Source: Nitrospirota bacterium
GTDB lineage: Bacteria; Nitrospirota; Nitrospiria; Nitrospirales; UBA8639
Assembly: GCA_029865515.1 (NCBI GenBank)
Contig: JAOUGQ010000020.1
Span: 1 to 19,491 of the forward strand
DNA: 19,491 bases
Direction of reading: 5' to 3'
The notes under the pieces: generated by a model
What the model saw: only the letters and a program-made list of their open reading frames with translations
Told to the model about the DNA's origin: nothing
The model's database searches: none
Shown: positions 14,957 to 19,491 of the stretch, piece after piece
How positions within the stretch are numbered: position 1 is the stretch's first letter
Layout of the letters: each line of letters starts with the position of its first letter
Made by a program: the position numbers and the translations under genes

Positions 14957-17148
14957 CCGTTTCCGCCTTTCCCCAGCCAGCCTCGAACTCGTTTAGCGGA
15001 AAGAATCCCGTCAACACGTTGTATTTCCTGAAGAATCAACTCTAAATGCGCAGTATTCTTTACTTCTATGACAAAATCCAATACTGCTTTGCGGTCCTCT
15101 CTAGTAGAAATTTCCGCCCTGGTAATATTGGCCTGACACTGAGAAATTCCCGCGGAGACCTTGGCTAATACTCCTGGTCGATCCAGCGTTAATACTGATA
15201 CTTCAACCGAATGGGTTCCTTCGAGCTCCGTATCCCATTCCACCTCCACCAAGCGATTATGATCCCATTCCAATGATTGGAAGTTGGGGCAATCTATTGC
15301 ATGAACGGTCAAGCCCCTCCCCCGGGTAATATACCCGCGAATCGGCTCACCTGGAACAGGTTTGCAACACTTGGAGAGTTGCATCAAGACATCTTTGGTT
15401 CCTCCAAATTTGACAGAACCCTCTTGAAGGAGACCAGGTAATTTTTGATGAGGAGAGGGAGGTTCACCCTTACTGGAAAACGGAGGCTTTTGTTCAGCCC
15501 CTTCGTGAAAATGACTTACAATTTGACCAGGGGCCAACCGGCCGTACCCAACCAGGCGGATCAGTTCATCAACCGTCTCACAGCCCTTCACTTTGGCCAT
15601 AGACAATAAACGATCAGATTTCAGCGATTGCGCGGCAGGAAAATCCTGCCGTCGAAATTCTTGCTCCAACAGACGTCGCCCAAGTTCCAATGCCCGTTTT
15701 TGCTCTTCAATCTTAAACCAATGTTTGATTTTAGTTTTCGCCCTGGAGGTTCGTACAAATTTCAACCAACCCCTATGAGGAACCTGTGAGGGAGAGGTCA
15801 GAATTTCCACCATATCGCCACTATTTAATTGGTAACGGAGAGGAACTAATTTTCCATTAATTTTCGCCCCGACACAGTGGTCCCCGATTTCCGTATGAAT
15901 CGCATAAGCAAAGTCCAAGGGAGTCGCCCCCACCGGAACCTCCCGCACTTCTCCCTTGGGCGTAAAGACAAAGACCACATCGTGGAATAAATCCAATTTG
16001 ACCGAATCCATAAACTGGCGGTTATCGGCAAGATCCTTATGCCACTCCACAAACTGCCTGAGCCAGCTGAACACCTGTTCGTCGCGCCCGCCAACTTTCC
16101 CAGGCTCTTTATAGAGCCAATGAGCCGCCACACCATATTCATTAATTCGATGCATATCCGCCGTCCGGATTTGGAATTCCACATACTCCCCTTGGGGACC
16201 AACCACGGTGGTGTGTAACGATTGATACAGGTTCGAACGGGGAGTAGCGATATAGTCCTTAAAGCGGCCAGGGACTGGAGGCCAGATGGAATGAATCAAG
16301 CCCAAAATGGCATAACAATTCATTTTGGTATCCGTCACAATGCGAATGGCCGTCAAATCATAAATTTCATCAAAAGAGACTGACCGACGCTCCATCTTCT
16401 GATAGATACTGAAGAGGTGCTTGGGACGCCCATCAATTTGCCCGGGAAGACCTGATTCCGAAAGCGCCTCCTGAGCCAGGCGAATCAGGGATTGAATATA
16501 TTCCTGCCGCTCCTCATCCTTTTTGGCCAAACGCAATTTCAAGTGAGCATGGGCATCCGGTTGCAAGTATTGAAAACACAGGTCCTCTAACTGTTGCTTA
16601 ATCCAACTCATCCCAAGCCGGTTGGCCAAAGGAGCGTAGATTTCCATCGTTTCTTGAGCAATTTTTCTGCGCTTATCATCCGACAAAGCCTCGAGGGTCT
16701 GCATATTATGCAGTCGGTCTGCCAATTTGATAAACACCACTCGAATATCATCGGCCATGGAGAGAACCATTTTCCGGAAATTTTCAGCTTGCTTTTCTTC
16801 ATAGGTCTTAAAAGGAATTTGCCCAATTTTTGTGACACCTTCAACTAATCGAGCCACATCGCTCCCGAATTCCTTCTCTAATTCGGCCCTGGTCGCCACA
16901 GTATCTTCAAGAGTGTCATGCAGAAGCCCCGCGACAATCGCGGGAACATCCAATTTCAAAAAGGTCAAAATTCCTGCGACCGCTAACGGGTGCTGTACAT
17001 AGGGCTCACCCGTTTGCCGAGTTTGGCCTTCGTGAGCTTTGGCGGAATAGTCATACGCTCGTCGAATAAGGCCGGTATCAGCTTCCGGGTAATAGGCTTT
17101 TACCTGATCCATCAGCTGCTCAATATCTGTCAGATGCATCACGCCCAT
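14953..17148 (-). CDS. rel: Bifunctional (p)ppGpp synthetase/hydrolase Rel
   Basis: Rel makes and degrades the alarmone (p)ppGpp in the stringent response, on the ribosome. The 731-residue protein has all long-RSH domains. The HD hydrolase has His53, His77-Asp78 and Glu81-Asp82, all intact. The synthetase has GRPKHLFSIYQKM at 240-252, YDLTAIRIV at 263-271, RFKD at 295-298 and YQSLHTTVVGP. The TGS domain (about 386-450) has TPKGEVREVPVGATPLDFAY. The zinc-finger domain has Cys594-Cys595, His616 and Cys620. A C-terminal ACT domain follows (about 646-720). RxKD rather than ExDD and the complete HD site indicate a bifunctional Rel, not monofunctional RelA. The start is ATG 17148 with GAGG about 10 nt upstream. 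It may be called relA or spoT elsewhere. Confidence 0.95.
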   Translation of the reverse strand: MGVMHLTDIEQLMDQVKAYYPEADTGLIRRAYDYSAKAHEGQTRQTGEPYVQHPLAVAGILTFLKLDVPAIVAGLLHDTLEDTVATRAELEKEFGSDVARLVEGVTKIGQIPFKTYEEKQAENFRKMVLSMADDIRVVFIKLADRLHNMQTLEALSDDKRRKIAQETMEIYAPLANRLGMSWIKQQLEDLCFQYLQPDAHAHLKLRLAKKDEERQEYIQSLIRLAQEALSESGLPGQIDGRPKHLFSIYQKMERRSVSFDEIYDLTAIRIVTDTKMNCYAILGLIHSIWPPVPGRFKDYIATPRSNLYQSLHTTVVGPQGEYVEFQIRTADMHRINEYGVAAHWLYKEPGKVGGRDEQVFSWLRQFVEWHKDLADNRQFMDSVKLDLFHDVVFVFTPKGEVREVPVGATPLDFAYAIHTEIGDHCVGAKINGKLVPLRYQLNSGDMVEILTSPSQVPHRGWLKFVRTSRAKTKIKHWFKIEEQKRALELGRRLLEQEFRRQDFPAAQSLKSDRLLSMAKVKGCETVDELIRLVGYGRLAPGQIVSHFHEGAEQKPPFSSKGEPPSPHQKLPGLLQEGSVKFGGTKDVLMQLSKCCKPVPGEPIRGYITRGRGLTVHAIDCPNFQSLEWDHNRLVEVEWDTELEGTHSVEVSVLTLDRPGVLAKVSAGISQCQANITRAEISTREDRKAVLDFVIEVKNTAHLELILQEIQRVDGILSAKRVRGWLGKGGNG

Positions 17149-17191
17149 TGCTTCAATCCCTCATCAGGATGTCTGGAGAAATAACCTACGA

Positions 17192-17200
17192 ATCATAACA
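17192..17200 (-). promoter_or_regulatory. Possible extended -10 promoter for rel
   Basis: TG-T-TATGAT on the minus strand (17200-17192) matches an extended -10 (TGnTATAAT, five of six in the hexamer), with no recognisable -35. It would give a leader of about 35-40 nt before the rel ATG. Confidence 0.35.
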
Positions 17201-17234
17201 AAAAATAGAGAAAATTGCTGAGGTTCTCCCCTCC

Positions 17235-17273
17235 GGGCAGTGGTCCTCATTCCTCACGCCTCCCACTAGGCCC
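17235..17273. repeat. Imperfect GC-rich inverted repeat between rel and pup
   Basis: GGG-C-AGTGG (17235-17243) pairs with CCACT-AGG-CCC (17263-17273) around a 19-nt loop. It is downstream of pup and upstream of the predicted rel promoter. It lacks a following T-run, so an intrinsic terminator is not supported. Confidence 0.3.
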
Positions 17274-17500
17274 CTACATAAAACAGACAATAACTTCCGG
17301 TGGCTTCACTCCCACCCAAAGGGTTCATCAAACACGTGATCGATTTTTAAGTTAAGGAGCTGTACGAGAGGGCGAAAGACCTGCACTTACAATCAGGCTA
17401 AGACTAAGAGCAAGTAGGTGGGGGGTAAAGGATCGTCAATAAATCAGATGGGGCAATGAAGAAGGCAGGAGTGTAATCTCAAGGCTCAAACAACAATCAT

Positions 17501-17704
17501 TTATTCTCCGCCTTTTTGCACATAATTTTTCACAAATTCAGCAGCATTCTCTTCTAAGACCTTATCAATTTCATCAACCAAATCATCCATTTCTTCTTTC
17601 AAACGCTGGCCGGTTTCTGCAACTTTTGGATCAGCCTGCACGTTTTCGGATTCTTTGGGAGAGCTGGTTTTTCGAGAATCATATTTTCGATCCTGCTTGT
17701 CCAT
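17501..17704 (-). CDS. pup: Prokaryotic ubiquitin-like protein Pup
   Basis: Pup is a small disordered protein ligated by PafA to lysines of target proteins, which are then recognised by the Mpa/ARC ATPase for the 20S proteasome. The 67-residue product has a hydrophilic N-terminus (MDKQDRKYDSRK), a predicted coiled-coil/Mpa-binding segment (about residues 30-60, containing MDDLVDEIDKVLEENAAEF) and the C-terminus VKNYVQKGGE, very close to mycobacterial Pup. It ends in Glu, so it should not need deamidation by Dop. The start ATG 17704-17702 was chosen over an upstream in-frame one because AAGGAGGT lies 5 nt before it. It stands alone: no dop, pafA, prcBA or ATPase gene is in the window. Confidence 0.93.
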   Translation of the reverse strand: MDKQDRKYDSRKTSSPKESENVQADPKVAETGQRLKEEMDDLVDEIDKVLEENAAEFVKNYVQKGGE

Positions 17705-17709
17705 GGTGC

Positions 17710-17717
17710 ACCTCCTT
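17710..17717 (-). promoter_or_regulatory. Consensus Shine-Dalgarno of pup
   Basis: AAGGAGGT on the minus strand, 5 nt before ATG 17704, matches the full anti-SD. It decides the start against an upstream frame extension (to 17758) that has no such site. Confidence 0.8.
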
Positions 17718-17744
17718 GACAAAGTCGATGAAACACCTGATTTC

Positions 17745-17774
17745 AGCCTACTCCACACTTTCCGTAACCGTCAA
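17745..17774 (-). promoter_or_regulatory. Possible promoter for pup
   Basis: TTGACG (17774-17769) and TAGGCT (17750-17745) on the minus strand are 18 nt apart. The -35 is good and the -10 poor (three of six). It would place transcription start about 35 nt before the pup ATG. Confidence 0.35.
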
Positions 17775-17841
17775 GATACCCATTGTCTGCCATGCCGACT
17801 GCGTTGCTCCCTCAGCAACATTGTGATAAATTGACCCGCGT

Positions 17842-17916
17842 GGGCGATTAGCTCAGTGGGAGAGCGCTTCCTTCACACGGAAGAGGCCACTGGTTCGATC
17901 CCAGTATCGCCCACCA
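17842..17916 (+). tRNA. tRNA-Val(CAC)
   Basis: The plus-strand cloverleaf has acceptor GGGCGAT with ATCGCCC, D-arm TAGCTCAGTGGGAGAGC, anticodon stem CTTCC/GGAAG around loop TTCACAC (anticodon CAC), T-loop GGTTCGATCC and an encoded CCA. It is a single gene, divergent from pup. A poor -10-like GATAAA lies at 17825-17830. Confidence 0.97.
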
Positions 17917-17926
17917 GAGACATCTC

Positions 17927-17953
17927 AATCCATCTTTCCTGGATTATTTTCTT
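17927..17953 (+). terminator. Possible weak terminator after tRNA-Val
   Basis: AATCC (17927-17931) and GGATT (17941-17945) form a 5-bp stem with a 9-nt loop, followed by ATTTTCTT. The stem is short and AT-rich, so this is a weak candidate. Confidence 0.3.
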
Positions 17954-18099
17954 CACGCCCACAACATCTTCCCAACCTCATCGAGTAGGAGCAGAGCCTT
18001 CTTGATTTTGAACTTTTCCCCAACTACCGGCCTTGGCTTCAAACAAGTCCTGCGACCTTAATGTGCGCCCCATCACATACAAATTTTCGAGGGCCAGCG

Positions 18100-19290
18100 A
18101 TGATTCTTAGAAATATCCAATACAACCACCGCCCGCACAAAAATACAGCGACAACAAATTTCCTTAAAGCCTTCCTGCTTTTCGGTTTACTCACACATTG
18201 CGCCGGTTCGCCCCCTCCTTCCCCCCTTCCCCCCTCTGAAAGTGACCTCGATCTCCTAGGAAAAACCGCATTGTGCCAAACCAAAGCAGAAGCCCAAACC
18301 AGTTGGCTAAAAACCGGGGGAAAGGAATTCCCTTGGGGAGGAGGAAAAGAAGTTTTTCAAGAGGTCACATCTCCCAATAAGCAAGGGCAATGGTTCATGT
18401 TCAATGAAGACCAGACTCTTGTGGGTGTTATCACCGTATTTCCCCATGGCCTATCTTTGGATAGCTATCCGAAGCTTCGTCATACCCTCTCTCAATTACC
18501 GCCGGCTCGTGAGTTTTTTTTCCACTCCTCGCAGATTCTAAAAGGGGAAGCTCCCGATTCTGGCACATTGTATCGAACCGGAGAAGCCACCACTACGCAT
18601 CAATATTTCATCCGTCACACTCCAGGGCAGAATGACCAACTGGTGATGGCAGTTTTCGTCCTTGACCCATATGAAACACTCTTAGACGGCAGTCATCAAA
18701 AATTTCTCTCATACATCGATGACCCGGATTCCCCGCGGCAAGATCTCAAGGTGGCTAGTGGTCAATTAGGGTCCGAAAAGGATTTTTTAGGACTTCAGCA
18801 ATTTGCCAGAGGGGAAATTTCCTTATTCGCATCGTGCGGCAATAAACACGCAGATACCGCCCTGGACGCCTACCAAAAATCCATTCAACATGGATTACCC
18901 GATAAGAAGCAGCTAGCAGAAGCCCATCATCGTCTTGGGTTGGCCTTTCGAAGTATGGGGCGATTACCTGAGGCAAAAACGGCTTTACAACAGGCGCTGG
19001 GCATCCAGCCGCACTCTGCCGGAATCTTGAATAGTTATGGATCGGTCCTGGCACAATTGGGAGAATTGCCAAAAGCAATTGAAACCTATGAGCAGGCATT
19101 GGCCTTACAGCCAGACTATGCTCAAGCCAGATTTAATTTGGCTGAAGCCTATGAATCGCTCAACCCCAAACGTGCGATCCAAGAATATGAAACGTTTTTA
19201 ATATTGGCAGAGGACAAACCAGAGGAATCGACAAAAGTTGACCTTGCAAAAGGTAAAATAAAGACGCTACAAGGTGGAGCCAACCGATAG
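18100..19290 (+). CDS. TPR-repeat probable lipoprotein
   Basis: I do not recognise the family of the N-terminal two thirds. From ATG 18100 the protein has 396 residues: a basic N-terminus, a hydrophobic stretch FLKAFLLFGLLTHC ending at Cys34 (a lipobox-like site with His at -1, which is unusual), a Pro/Ser-rich linker, then an unassigned globular region (about 55-260). Three tetratricopeptide repeats follow at about residues 271-370 (AEAHHRLGLAFRSMGRLPEA, LNSYGSVLAQLGELPKAIET, ARFNLAEAYESLNPKRAIQE). TPRs usually bind other proteins, so an envelope scaffold role is an inference. The start was chosen because GAGGG lies 6 nt upstream; the in-frame ATG at 18061 has no SD and would place 13 extra residues before the signal. 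Confidence 0.75.
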   Translation: MILRNIQYNHRPHKNTATTNFLKAFLLFGLLTHCAGSPPPSPLPPSESDLDLLGKTALCQTKAEAQTSWLKTGGKEFPWGGGKEVFQEVTSPNKQGQWFMFNEDQTLVGVITVFPHGLSLDSYPKLRHTLSQLPPAREFFFHSSQILKGEAPDSGTLYRTGEATTTHQYFIRHTPGQNDQLVMAVFVLDPYETLLDGSHQKFLSYIDDPDSPRQDLKVASGQLGSEKDFLGLQQFARGEISLFASCGNKHADTALDAYQKSIQHGLPDKKQLAEAHHRLGLAFRSMGRLPEAKTALQQALGIQPHSAGILNSYGSVLAQLGELPKAIETYEQALALQPDYAQARFNLAEAYESLNPKRAIQEYETFLILAEDKPEESTKVDLAKGKIKTLQGGANR

Positions 19291-19299
19291 TCAAATACT

Positions 19300-19344
19300 C
19301 AGGACAGGCTCCAAGAAGAGAGGCCAGGTTACGAATCTGTCCTG
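19300..19344 (+). repeat. 8-bp inverted repeat downstream of the TPR gene
   Basis: CAGGACAG (19300-19307) and CTGTCCTG (19337-19344) are perfectly complementary with a 29-nt loop, starting 10 bp after the stop codon. A transcript-end hairpin is possible, but there is no T-tract. Confidence 0.35.
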
Positions 19345-19387
19345 GACAAGAAAGCTTCTCTTACAACTTTCCACAACATCACCATCC

Positions 19388-19491
19388 ATGAAATTCTATG
19401 GGGTTCGCCGAGGCCGAATGCCCGGCATCTTTGAGAGTTGGGAAGCCTGCCGGGCACAAGTACATCATTTCCCTGGCGCCGAATATAAGGC
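19388..19491 (+). CDS. RNase H1-type protein, N-terminal viroplasmin-like domain (partial)
   Basis: The last 104 bases encode MKFYGVRRGRMPGIFESWEA and continue with CRAQVHHFPGAEYK to the window edge. This matches the small N-terminal hybrid-binding (viroplasmin-like) domain found in front of many RNase H1 enzymes, with the GRxPGIFxSWEAC and FPGAxYK hallmarks. The RNase H catalytic domain, if present, lies outside, so full RNase H1 identity is inference. No clear SD precedes the ATG. It is 97 bp after the TPR gene on the same strand. Confidence 0.7.
   Translation, partial: MKFYGVRRGRMPGIFESWEACRAQVHHFPGAEYK

Larger units (their letters stand above)
17149..17500. other. 352-bp gene-free gap between rel and pup
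   Basis: No supported coding frame or RNA gene was found on either strand. It should hold the rel promoter (see 17192-17200) and the pup 3' end. An imperfect GC-rich inverted repeat lies at 17235-17273. I saw no T-tract terminator after pup. Confidence 0.5.

Noticed and set aside
17705..17758. 18-residue N-terminal extension of Pup
   Set aside because: The downstream ATG has a full consensus SD 5 nt away, and the extension would be translated through that SD; it has no Pup-like sequence.
17803..17819. GTTGCT/AGCAAC hairpin as a terminator
   Set aside because: A short stem with no T-run on either strand, and no gene ending nearby.
18061..18099. Upstream ATG for the TPR lipoprotein
   Set aside because: No SD, and it would push the signal sequence further from the N-terminus; ATG 18100 has GAGGG at good spacing.

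Overview
This is a bacterial chromosomal segment dominated by the conserved translation/transcription superoperon, read on the minus strand. In transcription order it runs tRNA-Tyr, tRNA-Gly, tRNA-Thr, tuf, rpmG, tRNA-Trp, secE, nusG, rplK, rplA, rplJ/rplL, rpoB, rpoC, rpsL, rpsG (cut by the window edge). A near-consensus sigma-70 promoter (14274-14302, minus) lies ahead of the tRNA genes. A second one (779-807, minus) sits in the rpoC-rpsL gap and could start the str operon separately.

To the right is an accessory-looking region: a secreted DUF192 protein (+) that meets, stop codon on stop codon, a full-length bifunctional (p)ppGpp synthetase/hydrolase Rel (-); a 352-bp gene-free gap; a 67-residue gene (-) for the prokaryotic ubiquitin-like protein Pup; a tRNA-Val(CAC) (+); a TPR-containing probable lipoprotein (+); and the first 34 codons of an RNase H1-type protein with a viroplasmin-like N-terminus (+).

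Organism: Pup outside Actinobacteria is known mainly from Nitrospirota and a few other lineages. Together with the SD-rich gene starts, a GC content I estimate at 45-50% and an EF-Tu without the usual RGITIN switch I signature, this suggests a Nitrospirota (Nitrospira-like) bacterium. That placement is inference; no 16S rRNA is present.

The most notable observations are: (1) rplJ (L10) and rplL (L7/L12) form one uninterrupted reading frame of 313 codons, with the rplL Shine-Dalgarno buried in the L10 end; (2) the stand-alone pup gene whose product already ends in Gly-Gly-Glu; (3) the atypical EF-Tu switch I and the much higher GC of tuf than of its neighbours; (4) Pro in RpoB at the position equivalent to E. 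coli Val146, a rifampicin-associated site. No mobile element, CRISPR array or rRNA was seen.
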